Origin: Bordetella parapertussis
GTDB lineage: Bacteria; Pseudomonadota; Gammaproteobacteria; Burkholderiales; JACQAP01
DNA: 33,612 nt
Reading direction: 5' to 3'
Assembly (NCBI GenBank): GCA_945900965.1
Contig: CAMDKM010000039.1
Coordinates: 1-33,612, forward strand
Shown here: positions 1-7,894 of the stretch, piece by piece
Position numbering within the stretch: the stretch's first letter is position 1
Layout of the letters: the number at the start of each line of letters is the position of its first letter
Position numbers and translations under genes: made by a program
The notes under the pieces: generated by a model
The model's input: only the letters and a program-made list of their open reading frames with translations
What the model was told of the DNA's origin: nothing
Databases searched by the model: none

Positions 1-699
1 GGAAATGGTTTTGAGTATGTCCTGATAGCGCTCGCCCAGTTCCCGGTCTGTGGCGGCCAGGTCTTCATGGCCGCAAATCGTGACTTCGGCGTCGGATCTG
101 GCTTTGCGGCAATCGAATCCGGCTTCGTAGGTCGGCGCTGTCTCCGAACGCTCCAGTTGGAATCTGCCGTTACGCCAGCGGAAGTATTCAGTCAGGGGGT
201 TTTTGCGCTCGGAGCTGTCGTAGTACTCACGCACCAGCAGGCCCGCCTGTTCGTAAAGAAGATAATTGCGATTGCCCGCCAGCGGCAGAGGTGGGGGAGA
301 TTCGGGAAGTTTTATTTCGATCAATCGACCAAAGGCATCCAATCGAAAGACGCCGTGGATATCCGGCCCGCCTGTACCGGCGAGGCAGGAGGCGCCGACG
401 AAAATCGCTTCTTCGTTGCCGTCGCCGTCGAAGTCATAGTAGGAAAGGGAAGATTCCGCAATGGGCGGTAATCCATCCGTTGCGCAATCGGCATAATTGG
501 GGGATTGGGCGAGTAATGCAGGGATGTCGATGTCGCGGAGTTTGGCGGCGTGGGATGCGGTTGCGAACAGCAGTGCATACGCCGCTAATCTTGTGGCATT
601 TGATAAACACACAGCGATTATGGTGAACGGCCCTCGAACATTTCGCTTGTTAGCCGCACCCAGCACAGAAGGTAATAGATACCGCGCCACGGAGGTCAT
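1..699 (-). CDS. Exported protein with EF-hand-like loop and C-terminal LprI (DUF1311) domain, 3' end outside window
   Basis: The reading frame is open for 233 codons and runs off the left edge, so the C-terminus is missing. An N-terminal hydrophobic stretch (about residues 25-52, ending in ATASHAA) looks like a signal peptide or anchor. Residues 89-97 read DFDGDGNEE, a calcium-binding EF-hand/FG-GAP type loop followed by a predicted beta-rich region. From about residue 194 the sequence FDCRKARSDAEVTICG then DLAATDRELGERY matches the LprI/DUF1311 family, small periplasmic domains with paired cysteines; some members inhibit lysozyme. I chose ATG 699 because an in-frame stop lies two codons upstream and GAGAGGG sits at RBS distance. 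GTG 612 is an alternative that gives a more conventional signal peptide. Domain identity is fairly secure; inhibition of lysozyme is only an inference. Confidence 0.7.
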   Translation of the reverse strand, partial: MTSVARYLLPSVLGAANKRNVRGPFTIIAVCLSNATRLAAYALLFATASHAAKLRDIDIPALLAQSPNYADCATDGLPPIAESSLSYYDFDGDGNEEAIFVGASCLAGTGGPDIHGVFRLDAFGRLIEIKLPESPPPLPLAGNRNYLLYEQAGLLVREYYDSSERKNPLTEYFRWRNGRFQLERSETAPTYEAGFDCRKARSDAEVTICGHEDLAATDRELGERYQDILKTIS

Positions 700-714
700 C
701 TGTCACCCTCTCCC

Positions 715-802
715 CTGCCCTCTCCCGTCAAGAGAGAGGGGGAGAATACTGCGCTTCAAGTGTGCCCTTGTCCCGTCAAGGGAGAGGGGAAGAATACTGC
801 GC
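715..802. repeat. Tandem pair of REP-like CCCTCTCCC palindromic units
   Basis: Two 32-nt copies (723-754 and 771-802) share TCCCGTCAAG, then a GAGAGG purine run, then GAATACTGCGC, with a 48-nt period. Each contains a short stem: CCCTCTC with GAGAGGG in the first copy, CCCTT with AAGGG in the second. The unit resembles the common CCCTCTCCC...GGGAGAGGG intergenic palindromes of proteobacteria. The same sequence type extends to about 706 and supplies the GAGAGGG ribosome-binding site of the gene starting at 699. Confidence 0.6.
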
Positions 803-895
803 AGCATATTTGCAGATTGAATCATCGGCGTGTTCATCGGTGTACGTTGGCTCCAACCGGGGCCAGTGGCATTTTTCCCGTCATCCCCTCTACGA

Positions 896-975
896 TAGAT
901 TGAGGATCGAGGGGCTAGGGACTTGGGGTTAGGGGGCTCACCCTTCACTCATTCACTCATTCACTCATTCACCCC
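896..975. repeat. Composite short-unit array A0
   Basis: A short example of the array family seen in full at 1303-1596. GATTGAGGATCGAGG is followed by G-rich sequence, then three octamers TTCACTCA (944-967) and a diverged fourth. The stop codon and last codons of the DUF1330-like gene lie inside the octamers. The remainder of the 700-960 gap (about 803-895) holds nothing I recognise. Confidence 0.6.
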
Positions 976-1296
976 TTCCCCCTTTACCCACTTCTTCATA
1001 TCCCAGGGCTCGTAGAGCGTCCAGATGTAATCGGTGGTGGAATCTTCGCGCATGCGATGCAAATCCTGCTTGTCGGCCTCGGCGATGAAGTTCTCGAAAA
1101 TCTCCAGGCTCGGGAACTCCACGACGATCAGTTGCCGGCGCGTGGTGTCGCCATGCATTTCGCGAAGCGGACCGGTGCCAGCGCTGACTACCCGCCCGCC
1201 GTAGCGGTAAATGATTTTCCCGGCCTTGACGCTGTAGTCCCGGTATTCGTTTTCCCTGCCGGGTTTCAGGTTGAAAAGATTGAGGGCATAGATCAT
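961..1296 (-). CDS. DUF1330-like small protein (ferredoxin-like fold), 111 aa
   Basis: A 111-residue soluble protein starting MIYALNLFNLKPG. The centre (YGGRVVSAGTGPL, then RRQLIVVEFPSLEIFENFI) matches the pattern of DUF1330/dimeric alpha-beta barrel proteins: a YGGR turn, a strand ending in EFPS and a following helix. Members have no agreed function; some are stress related. I chose ATG 1296 because the longer open frame upstream is translated low-complexity repeat. No good Shine-Dalgarno is visible, since the upstream region is the repeat array A1. The last three or four codons (VNE and the stop) are made of the TTCACTCA octamer array on the opposite strand, so the natural C-terminus was probably reshaped by the repeat. 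Family assignment is moderate. Confidence 0.6.
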   Translation of the reverse strand: MIYALNLFNLKPGRENEYRDYSVKAGKIIYRYGGRVVSAGTGPLREMHGDTTRRQLIVVEFPSLEIFENFIAEADKQDLHRMREDSTTDYIWTLYEPWDMKKWVKGEGVNE

Positions 1297-1302
1297 GGGA
1301 GT

Positions 1303-1596
1303 CAGGGGCGAGGGACGAGGGGCGAGGGACGAGGGGCGAGGGGCGAGGGACGAGGGGCGAGGGGCGAGGGGCGGAAAGGCAGGATCGAGGATCGAGGGGC
1401 CGAAAGGCTGGATTGAGGATTGAGGATTGAGGATCGAGGGTCTACACCCTTCACCCTTCACCCCTGACTCCTCACGCCGCACGCTTCACTGTTCACCATT
1501 CACCGTTTACTGTTCACCATTCACTGTTCACCGTTTACTGTTCACCATTCACTGTTCACCATTCACTGTTCACCGTTCACTGTTCACCGTTCACGC
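1303..1596. repeat. Composite short-unit array A1, filling the divergent gap 1297-1650
   Basis: The longest array in the window. Modules in order are: nine heptamers GAGGG(A/G)C (1310-1372); a GGAAAGGC spacer with GGATYGA heptamers (about 1373-1438); a short palindrome GGGTCTACACCC (1438-1449); a TTCACCC/CTCCTCACGC section; then fifteen heptamers TTYACYN (1485-1589) and a degenerate sixteenth. The array occupies nearly all of the space between two divergently transcribed genes, leaving only about 54 nt before the plus-strand start. There are no spacers of the CRISPR kind and no open reading frame of its own. Confidence 0.85.
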
Positions 1597-1606
1597 CTCA
1601 CGGATC

Positions 1607-1612
1607 TAGAAT
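1607..1612 (+). promoter_or_regulatory. Putative -10 box TAGAAT for the oxidoreductase gene
   Basis: TAGAAT lies 39 nt before ATG 1651, with AAGGA (1639-1643) as the ribosome-binding site. The only -35 candidate is TTCACC at 1583-1588, 18 nt upstream, which is itself a unit of repeat array A1. This is a pattern match only. Confidence 0.35.
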
Positions 1613-1650
1613 ACCATCCGAACCCGCCCACTCACAAAAAGGAAAAACCA

Positions 1651-2649
1651 ATGGCAACCAATACTCAGGTCCAGCTCGCCAGCCGCCCGACGGGCTGGGT
1701 TACGGACGCGAATTTCAAGATCGTCGAATGTCCGATCCCCGAACTTAAGCCCGGGCAGGTGCTGCTTAAGAATCTCTGGCTTTCGCTCGATCCGTACATG
1801 CGCGGTCGGATGAGCGACGCGAAGTCCTATTCCAAGCCGGTGGAGATTGGCGAGGTGATGGTGGGCGGCACGGTAAGCGAAGTCATGCAATCGAGCAACC
1901 CGAAGTTCAAAGTCGGCGATTTCGTGGTGGGGTCGATGGGCTGGCAGCTTTATGCCACGTCTCACGGCGACGGACTGACGGTCGTCGATCCGTCCCGCGT
2001 GCCACTGTCGGCCTACCTGGGAGTGTGCGGCATGCCCGGCGCAACGGCCTGGACCGGACTGATGGAACATTGCGCCCCGAAGGTCGGGGAGACGGTGCTG
2101 GTGTCGGCAGCCACCGGGGCGGTAGGCAGCGCGGTGGGCCAGTTGGCGAAATTGCAGGGGTGCCATGCGGTGGGCATCGCGGGTGGCGCCAAGAAATGCG
2201 ACTACGCCGTGAAAGAACTGGGGTTCGATGCCTGTGTGGACTACAAGGGCGGCAAGCTGATCGAGGACCTGAAAGCCGCCTGCCCGAACGGCGTGGACAA
2301 TTATTTCGAGAACGTGGGCGGCGAAGTGATGGACGCGGCCTTCCGGGTGCTGAATCCGTTTTCCCGCATGGCACTGTGCGGCTTGATCGCCGATTACAAC
2401 GCCACCGATCCCTACGGCGTGAAGATGATCCGCTCGATCCTTGTGAATCGCATCAAGGTGCAGGGCTTCATCGTGTCGGACCGCGCCGACCTTTATCAAA
2501 AAGGTGTCGCCCAGATGATCAAATGGGTCGCGTCGGGCAAGATCAAGTATCACGAAACAGTGGCCAACGGCATTCAAAGCGCCCCCAAGGCTTTTATCGG
2601 CATGCTCAAGGGCCAGAATCTGGGCAAACAACTGGTGAAACTGGCATGA
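1651..2649 (+). CDS. MDR-superfamily NADPH-dependent oxidoreductase (CurA/leukotriene B4 dehydrogenase type)
   Basis: This 332-residue protein has the length and signatures of the zinc-free medium-chain reductases that reduce enones (CurA, prostaglandin/leukotriene reductases, YfmJ). Visible motifs are LSLDPYMRGRM near residues 45-54, the glycine-rich nucleotide loop AATGAVGS (153-160), GIAGGAKKC (175-183), where a lysine in this loop usually contacts the NADP phosphate, and FENVGGE in the C-terminal half. It probably saturates an alpha,beta-unsaturated carbonyl using NADPH in the cytoplasm. Its stop overlaps the start of the transporter gene (ATGA), so the two are co-transcribed and probably coupled. 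That pairing suggests reduction of an imported compound, but the substrate cannot be read from sequence. Start ATG 1651 has AAGGA seven bases upstream. Confidence 0.88.
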   Translation: MATNTQVQLASRPTGWVTDANFKIVECPIPELKPGQVLLKNLWLSLDPYMRGRMSDAKSYSKPVEIGEVMVGGTVSEVMQSSNPKFKVGDFVVGSMGWQLYATSHGDGLTVVDPSRVPLSAYLGVCGMPGATAWTGLMEHCAPKVGETVLVSAATGAVGSAVGQLAKLQGCHAVGIAGGAKKCDYAVKELGFDACVDYKGGKLIEDLKAACPNGVDNYFENVGGEVMDAAFRVLNPFSRMALCGLIADYNATDPYGVKMIRSILVNRIKVQGFIVSDRADLYQKGVAQMIKWVASGKIKYHETVANGIQSAPKAFIGMLKGQNLGKQLVKLA

Positions 2650-3932
2650 GCACCCGCGCGGCGCCGCGTACCACCCAGATCATCGCAGCGGTCATCGGCA
2701 ACGCGCTGGAGTGGTACGACTTCGTGGTGTACGGGTTCCTCACGGTCGTCATCTCGCGGCTGTTCTTCCCAGCCGACAGCGAATATGCCTCGCTGCTGTT
2801 TACGATGGCGACCTTCGGCGTGGGCTTTTTCATGCGGCCGGTGGGCGGCATCCTGATCGGCATGTATGCCGACCGCAAAGGCCGCAAGGCGGCGCTGCAA
2901 CTCATCATCGGGCTCATGACCCTGTCGATGGCGATGATCGCGTTCGCGCCGACGTATGCGGCCATTGGCATCGCGGCACCATTGTTGATCCTGATGGCGC
3001 GCCTGCTGCAAGGATTTGCCACCGGCGGCGAATTCGCCAGCGCCACGTCCTTTCTGGTCGAATCGGCGCCCGCCGGAAAACGAGGGTTTTACGGCTCCCT
3101 GCAAATGGTGGGGCAGAGCCTGGCCGCGCTCGGCGGCGCGGTGGCTGGTGCGCTGGTCACGCGCATGCTGGCGCCCGAGCAACTCGATTCCTGGGGCTGG
3201 CGACTGCCATTTCTGTTCGGTCTGCTGATCGGGCCAGTGGGTATCTGGATTCGGCGCTATCTCGATGAAACCGAGGAGTTCGTGAAGGCCCGGCAATCGG
3301 CCGAGGCAAGACTCCCTCTGGGCAAACTGCTGGCGATGAACACTCGCGCGGTGCTAACCACATTCGGCATGGTGATCAGCGGCACCATCAGTTACTACGT
3401 GGTGCTGGTGTACATGCCGACTTTTGCCCGCACGCAGTTGAATATTCCACTGGCCGATGCTTTTGTCGCGCAGGTCATCGGGCTGTTATGCCTCACGGCG
3501 GTGATACCGACCTTCGGCGCGTTGTCCGACCGCATCGGCCGCAAGCCCATTCTGGTCACCGCGCTGATGCTGTATCTGGTGGGCCTTTATCCGCTCTTCA
3601 GTTGGCTGCACGCGAATCCGACGCTGATCCATCTGACCATTGTCCAGGCCATCCTGTGTAGTATGGTGGGGATGTATTTCGGGCCGATTTCCACGGCGCT
3701 GGCGGAGCAGTTTCCGGTGCGCATGCGCTCCACGGGGCTGGCCATCGCCTACAACTTCGCGGTGATGATGTTTGGCGGCTTCGCGCAGTTCATTGTTACC
3801 TGGCTGATCCGGGAAACCGGCTCACCCATCGCGCCCGCCTATTACGTGATGGCTGGCGCGGTGGCAGGGCTGGTGGCTTCGGTGTTTCTGGTGGAACACG
3901 GACCGCAGCGGCGGCAACAGCGTACAAATTAA
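2646..3932 (+). CDS. MFS transporter, metabolite:H+ symporter (MHS) family
   Basis: A 428-residue inner-membrane protein with about twelve hydrophobic segments. The N-terminus GNALEWYDFVVYG (18-30), RPVGG (64-68) and the loop GMYADRKGRKAAL (72-84), repeated as LSDRIGRKPIL near 293-303 in the second half, are characteristic of the MHS branch of the major facilitator superfamily (ProP, KgtP, ShiA-like carriers). These couple proton entry to uptake of organic acids or zwitterions. ATG 2646 overlaps the preceding stop by the ATGA arrangement. A longer in-frame extension back to 2025 is a shadow of the oxidoreductase gene and was excluded. The substrate is unknown; the nearby acyl-CoA genes suggest a carboxylate. 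Confidence 0.88.
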   Translation: MSTRAAPRTTQIIAAVIGNALEWYDFVVYGFLTVVISRLFFPADSEYASLLFTMATFGVGFFMRPVGGILIGMYADRKGRKAALQLIIGLMTLSMAMIAFAPTYAAIGIAAPLLILMARLLQGFATGGEFASATSFLVESAPAGKRGFYGSLQMVGQSLAALGGAVAGALVTRMLAPEQLDSWGWRLPFLFGLLIGPVGIWIRRYLDETEEFVKARQSAEARLPLGKLLAMNTRAVLTTFGMVISGTISYYVVLVYMPTFARTQLNIPLADAFVAQVIGLLCLTAVIPTFGALSDRIGRKPILVTALMLYLVGLYPLFSWLHANPTLIHLTIVQAILCSMVGMYFGPISTALAEQFPVRMRSTGLAIAYNFAVMMFGGFAQFIVTWLIRETGSPIAPAYYVMAGAVAGLVASVFLVEHGPQRRQQRTN

Positions 3933-3947
3933 ACCTTGAAACAGCGA

Positions 3948-4085
3948 TTGAATCACGGAGCACACGGTGTACACGGAGAAAAACCAAGAACTTATTTTAC
4001 AGTTGCCTCACATCTCGAAGGTAAACGTACAAAGAGAACCGTCTCATTGTTCTACCCCGTGACCTCCGTGTTCTCCGTGATTCAA
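3948..4085. repeat. Inverted-arm element E1 (CACGGAGNN units)
   Basis: The arms begin with TTGAATCACGGAG (3948-3960) and end with CTCCGTGATTCAA (4073-4085). Each arm is about three 9-nt units CACGGAGNN; the core of about 70 nt is unrelated to other elements. It sits between convergent genes, 15 nt after the transporter stop, and its right arm is translated as the tail of the amidohydrolase, whose stop is at 4044. Confidence 0.85.
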
Positions 4086-5375
4086 CTGCTTTTGTTTGAG
4101 GGTAAGCGGCACCCACCACTCGGCGGGCGATTTGTGGAATTTTCCGTTTTGGCAAATGGCCTTGATGCGGGACTTATCCACCAACAGGCTTGTATCGTTC
4201 AGCGGGTCGCCATCGATCAGGATCAGGTCCGCCAGATAACCCGGCTGAATCTGCCCCAGCCTGTCTCCCATGCCCATGATCTCACCGCCCAGCCGGGTCG
4301 CGGCCACGATGGCGTCCATAGGCGAGAAGTCGAACAACTTGACGAAATGCTCGATATCGCGCGCATTGGTTCCATTCGGATTCCAGGCAAACCCATAGTC
4401 ACCACCGGGCAGGATACGCACGCCCCGACGCTTGAGCTCGCGCATGGTTTCGATGCCCATCTCGATCTCGCGCTCCAGCGCCCGCTGATGTGTGGCGGAG
4501 CGGCGGATGCCAAACTTGGGCGCATCGTGCAGTGTCGCGACCAGATGGCCGATCACCGGCGCGACGAACACCCGATCGCGGGCGGCGTCGAGTTGATCCT
4601 TGGCTTCGTTGTCCAACAGGGTGGCGTGGTAAATCACATCCACGCCGTGCTTCAGGCACATCTTTACCGACTCCGCGCTGCGCGCATGCGCCGCCAGCCG
4701 CTTGCCGTGAATACGCGCCACTTCACACACGGCGGCGACCTCGGCATCGGTCATCACGGTGGCATCGGCCGGCGACGCAGGCACTCCCGAATCGCCCGAG
4801 ACATTGATCTTCAGAGTATCGACGCCTTCGCGGCACAGGGTTCTGGCCATGCGGCGGAATTCGTCGGGGCCGTCGCAGATAAGTGCAAAATTTTCCCGGT
4901 ACAAGTGCGACAGTCGCACATCACCCAGGCCGGCGGTCACGGTCATTTCCGGACTGGCGGCCAGCAGGCGCGGCCCGGGAATATCGCCGCGCGCGATGGC
5001 ATCGCGCACCGCCACATCGAGCCGCGGCTTTGACGCTGCGGCGCTGAAACAACTGGTGAAGCCGGCATCCAGCAGACGCAGCGCATTGCGCGCGGTCATG
5101 AGCGTGTGATCCTCCGGCGGGATTTGCCCCAGCTCCACTGACTGCACAAAATCGGTGAAGGACAAATGCGCGTGCGGTTCGATCAGTCCCGGCATCAGGG
5201 TGGCACCACCCCCGTCCAGCACCACGGCCCCCTCGCTCGGCAGTGCCGAGGGCGCACGCCCGACCGCGAAGATTTGCTCGCCTTCGATACGCACTTCTCC
5301 AGCAAAAGGCTGCGCGCCGCTCGCGTCCAGAACGCGAACGTTGGTGATGAGCACCGCTTTTATCGCCGCCGCCAT
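4044..5375 (-). CDS. Metal-dependent amidohydrolase (imidazolonepropionase/prolidase-like)
   Basis: A 443-residue TIM-barrel amidohydrolase. Recognisable parts are a short N-terminal beta domain, MPGLIEPHAHLSF with the metal-binding HxH at H68/H70, TLKINVSG with K189 as the likely carbamylated lysine, H230 in LAAHARS, H250 in VIYHATLL, D326 in LPGGDYG, and GYLADLILIDGDPL leading back to the beta domain. All expected metal ligands are present, so it should be an active cytoplasmic hydrolase of a cyclic amide, lactam or dipeptide-like bond; the substrate is not predictable. ATG 5375 lies eight bases after the upstream SDR stop, so the two are in one operon. Odd feature: the last 13 residues (431-443, with HGEHGGHG) are encoded by the right arm of repeat E1, after the conserved fold has ended. 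Confidence 0.85.
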   Translation of the reverse strand: MAAAIKAVLITNVRVLDASGAQPFAGEVRIEGEQIFAVGRAPSALPSEGAVVLDGGGATLMPGLIEPHAHLSFTDFVQSVELGQIPPEDHTLMTARNALRLLDAGFTSCFSAAASKPRLDVAVRDAIARGDIPGPRLLAASPEMTVTAGLGDVRLSHLYRENFALICDGPDEFRRMARTLCREGVDTLKINVSGDSGVPASPADATVMTDAEVAAVCEVARIHGKRLAAHARSAESVKMCLKHGVDVIYHATLLDNEAKDQLDAARDRVFVAPVIGHLVATLHDAPKFGIRRSATHQRALEREIEMGIETMRELKRRGVRILPGGDYGFAWNPNGTNARDIEHFVKLFDFSPMDAIVAATRLGGEIMGMGDRLGQIQPGYLADLILIDGDPLNDTSLLVDKSRIKAICQNGKFHKSPAEWWVPLTLKQKQLNHGEHGGHGVEQ

Positions 5376-5383
5376 GGCGCGCG

Positions 5384-6133
5384 CTACACGCCGCCGACGT
5401 ACATCCGATTCCAGGTCGGACTGATGATCAGTTGATTGATGCAAACATGGGCCGGCAGTTCCGCAACGTAGCGAATCGCGTCACCCATATCCTGCGGCTG
5501 TAACATGCGGGCCTTGTCCTCCGCGGTGGGCGGCACCGGCCGCCTGTCCATGATCGGCGTTGCAACTTCGGCGGGACAAATGGCGCAGGCACGAATGCCG
5601 TTCTGGCACTCTTCCATGTTGAGGGTTTCGGTCATGGCGGTGACGGCATGTTTGCTGCCGTTGTAGGCCGCGCCGGTGAGCTTGGGGTGATGCACACCGG
5701 CCCAGGAGGAAACATTGATGATCACGCCGTCTAGCCTGGCGCGCATCGAAGGCAATACGGCATGAATGGTATAAAACGAGCCGTCGAGATTGATGCGGAT
5801 GACTTCGTTCCAGCTCTCGAGCGTCTGATTCTTCCAGTAGCGGGTTGGCGTGTTCAGTCCGGCGCTATTGACCAGAATATCCACATGGCCGTGACGGGAA
5901 AGAATGGCGTCGGCCACTTTTTTCACGGCTTTGGCATCGGACACATCGAGCGCTTCCACTTCCGCGAGGCCGCCCTTGCCGCGGATTTTTTCCGCCTCCG
6001 GCGCCAGCACTTCCCTGCGCCGGCCGGACATCACCACCGTGGCACCCGATTCGGCCAGCGCCTGCGCTGCCGCCAACCCGATGCCGGTTCCCGCACCGGT
6101 GATCCACGCAACTTTGCCTTTTAGTTTCGACAT
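5384..6133 (-). CDS. SDR-family oxidoreductase
   Basis: A 249-residue classical short-chain dehydrogenase. It has TGAGTGIG at 12-19 (cofactor loop), a SGRRR stretch after the second strand that favours NADP(H), NSAG at 89-92 in place of the usual NNAG, INVSS with the catalytic serine near 142-143, and Tyr157/Lys161 in YNGSK. It carries the complete catalytic set and should interconvert a hydroxyl and a carbonyl group. The ending ISPTWNRMYVGGV is not the usual SDR tail and may shape substrate choice. AAGGGAG precedes ATG 6133 at RBS distance. It is followed after eight bases by the amidohydrolase and preceded by element E2. The substrate is unknown. Confidence 0.9.
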   Translation of the reverse strand: MSKLKGKVAWITGAGTGIGLAAAQALAESGATVVMSGRRREVLAPEAEKIRGKGGLAEVEALDVSDAKAVKKVADAILSRHGHVDILVNSAGLNTPTRYWKNQTLESWNEVIRINLDGSFYTIHAVLPSMRARLDGVIINVSSWAGVHHPKLTGAAYNGSKHAVTAMTETLNMEECQNGIRACAICPAEVATPIMDRRPVPPTAEDKARMLQPQDMGDAIRYVAELPAHVCINQLIISPTWNRMYVGGV

Positions 6134-6163
6134 TTATTTCTCCCTTAATGCAAAAATAAACTT

Positions 6164-6330
6164 TCTCACCGCAGAGGACGCGGAGGACGCGGAGGAAAAT
6201 CAGAAATAATACTTGCAGGGTAGCGTGCTTAGCGAGATTTTGGAAACGCAGCCGGTCCCTGTTGCCTATAACCCTTTAAATCTCTTGTTACCGATTTTCC
6301 TCTGCGTCCTCTGCGTCCTCCGCGGTGAGA
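6164..6330. repeat. Inverted-arm element E2 (CGCAGAGGA units)
   Basis: Arms TCTCACCGCAGAGGACGC at the left and its near-perfect reverse complement ending CCGCGGTGAGA at 6330, each with three 9-nt units CGCRGAGGA and then AAAATC. The core of about 90 nt is unique. It fills the gap between the esterase stop (17 nt away) and the SDR start (31 nt away). Confidence 0.85.
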
Positions 6331-6346
6331 GTGTCTTGATCTCGTA

Positions 6347-7303
6347 TTATCGTTTATCCCGTACAGCAGTAAAGGCATTGCGCAGCGCCTGTGAGGATTC
6401 GGCAACCGCCCGCTTCGCCGCATCCACCGCGCCACCCATCAGGAAGAAACCGTGGATCATGCCTTCGTAATTCACCAGATTCACCGCATTGCCGGCCTCG
6501 ATCAGTCGCCGAGCGTAGTCCACGCCCTCATCCCGCAAAGGATCGTAACCCGCCACAATGACCAATGCCGGGGGCAGGTTCGACAGATCATCCGCCACCA
6601 GCGGCGCGAAACGGAAATCCTTCATATCGGCCTTCGTACGCAGGTATAGCTGATAAAACCAGGTCATGGTCTTGCGGGTGAGCAGGTAGCCTTCGGCGAA
6701 TTTTCGGTGCGAGGGCGTTTCCGGCTCGGGGGCCACGCAGGGATACAACAGCAATTGCATGGCCAGTTTCGGATTGCCGGCATCGCGTGCCAGGATGGCC
6801 ACCACCGTGGCCAGATTCGCCCCGGCGCTGTCGCCCCCAACCGCCAGGCAATTCGGGTCGCCATCGAACTCGGACGCATGTCGGGCGACCCAATTCAATG
6901 CCGCCATGCAATCATCCACCGCCGCCGGATACTTGTGCTCGGGCGCCAGTCGGTAATCCACCGACACCACGATGCATTCGCTGCGGTTGGCGAGCAAGCG
7001 GCACGCCGAATCATGGGTGTCAAGCGAGCCGATGACAAACCCTCCGCCGTGATACCAGACCAGAATCGGAAATTTTTCGCCCGCCTTGGGTGGCCGCGGC
7101 GTGTAGATTCTCACCGGGATGTCGCTGGCCGGACCGGGAACGCGACGCTCCTCGCTGCGAAAAATATCCTCCTTGAGCGCGAGTTTGTCTACCCGCAACT
7201 GATACTGCTCGCGCGCCTGGTCGGGCGTGAGCTGCCAGAATTCCGGGGCATTGGCCTTTTTTACCAATGCGATGATGACTTCAATTTGTGGGTCGAGGGG
7301 CAT
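6347..7303 (-). CDS. Alpha/beta hydrolase, hormone-sensitive-lipase (family IV) esterase
   Basis: A 318-residue carboxylesterase of the HSL group. The oxyanion motif HGGG is at 85-88, the nucleophile S159 in GDSAG, the acid D254 in GYDPLRDEG and the histidine H284 in MIHGFF; YRLAPEHKYPAAVDD is the family signature between them. There is no signal peptide, so it should act in the cytoplasm on short or medium acyl esters, releasing an acid that the local beta-oxidation genes could use. I chose ATG 7303 because AAGGA lies just upstream and the 35 extra residues of the longer frame are translated repeat array A2. It is co-oriented with the thioesterase upstream and the SDR downstream. Confidence 0.9.
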   Translation of the reverse strand: MPLDPQIEVIIALVKKANAPEFWQLTPDQAREQYQLRVDKLALKEDIFRSEERRVPGPASDIPVRIYTPRPPKAGEKFPILVWYHGGGFVIGSLDTHDSACRLLANRSECIVVSVDYRLAPEHKYPAAVDDCMAALNWVARHASEFDGDPNCLAVGGDSAGANLATVVAILARDAGNPKLAMQLLLYPCVAPEPETPSHRKFAEGYLLTRKTMTWFYQLYLRTKADMKDFRFAPLVADDLSNLPPALVIVAGYDPLRDEGVDYARRLIEAGNAVNLVNYEGMIHGFFLMGGAVDAAKRAVAESSQALRNAFTAVRDKR

Positions 7304-7332
7304 GTGGGGTCCTTGGTTATTTCTGATTGGTG

Positions 7333-7492
7333 TGAGGGGTGCGGGGCGAGGATTGAGGATTGAGGACTGAGGACTGAGGACTGAGGACTGAGGATATACA
7401 CCCTTCACTCATTCACTCATTCACACCTTCACCGTTCACCGTTTACTGTTCACCATTCACCATTCACAGTTCACCATTCACTGACGTATCCA
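7333..7492. repeat. Composite short-unit array A2
   Basis: It has the same module order as A1: GCGGGGCGAG, then heptamers GAGGATT and GAGGACT (7348-7389), a TATACACCC junction, octamers TTCACTCA (about 7404-7422), and eight heptamers of the TTCACCR/TTTACTG type (7428-7483). The thioesterase stop codon lies inside the final heptamers. The array spans essentially the whole gap between the thioesterase stop and the esterase start. Confidence 0.85.
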
Positions 7493-7889
7493 GCTTCGGA
7501 TAAACGAGCTTAAAGGTTCCCGTCGCCTTTGCCAGCAGCGTGCCACCCTCATCGCGCAATTCGCCTTCGGCATAAATGAGCGAACGGCCGGCCCGTTGTG
7601 CGCGGCCTTCGGCCAGCATGGCGCCCCGTGAAGCCGAGATGAAGTTGGTTTTGATTTCCACCGTGGTCGCACCGATACAGGTTTCGTCGAGCGAGCGGCT
7701 GGAACTGGACAGAACCACGTCAAGCACGGACAGCAGGACACCGCCGTGAATGGCGCCCCAACTGTTTTCGAATTCCGGCCTCGGTTCCAGGCGCATACGC
7801 GCAAGGCCATCGCGCTTTTCCAGCAGGTGCAGGCCAATGTGCTCGACAAAGGGAATGTGAATGTCGAAGCCGGTGGGCGTGCGCGCCAC
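7464..7889 (-). CDS. PaaI-type hotdog-fold thioesterase
   Basis: About 141 residues with the hotdog thioesterase pattern: FVEHIGLHLLEKRDG at the N-terminus, ENSWGAIHGGVLLSVLD in the centre, where GAIHGG starts the long hotdog helix and D or N supplies the catalytic polar residue, and TTVEIKTNFISAS as the next strand. Such enzymes hydrolyse acyl-CoA or aryl-CoA esters, often to rescue CoA from dead-end intermediates. The start is uncertain. GTG 7889 is chosen; TTG 7898 overlaps the SDR stop (TTGA) and would imply translational coupling. No ATG is available before the conserved region. The last residues (VNGEL) are encoded by the heptamers of array A2, so the tail was remodelled by the repeat. 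Confidence 0.8.
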   Translation of the reverse strand: MARTPTGFDIHIPFVEHIGLHLLEKRDGLARMRLEPRPEFENSWGAIHGGVLLSVLDVVLSSSSRSLDETCIGATTVEIKTNFISASRGAMLAEGRAQRAGRSLIYAEGELRDEGGTLLAKATGTFKLVYPKLDTSVNGEL

Positions 7890-7894
7890 GCTGC

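Noticed and set aside
2025-2645. N-terminal extension of the MFS transporter giving a 635-residue frame
   Set aside because: The extension overlaps the oxidoreductase gene in another frame and has no membrane or domain features; the ATGA overlap start at 2646 fits the family.
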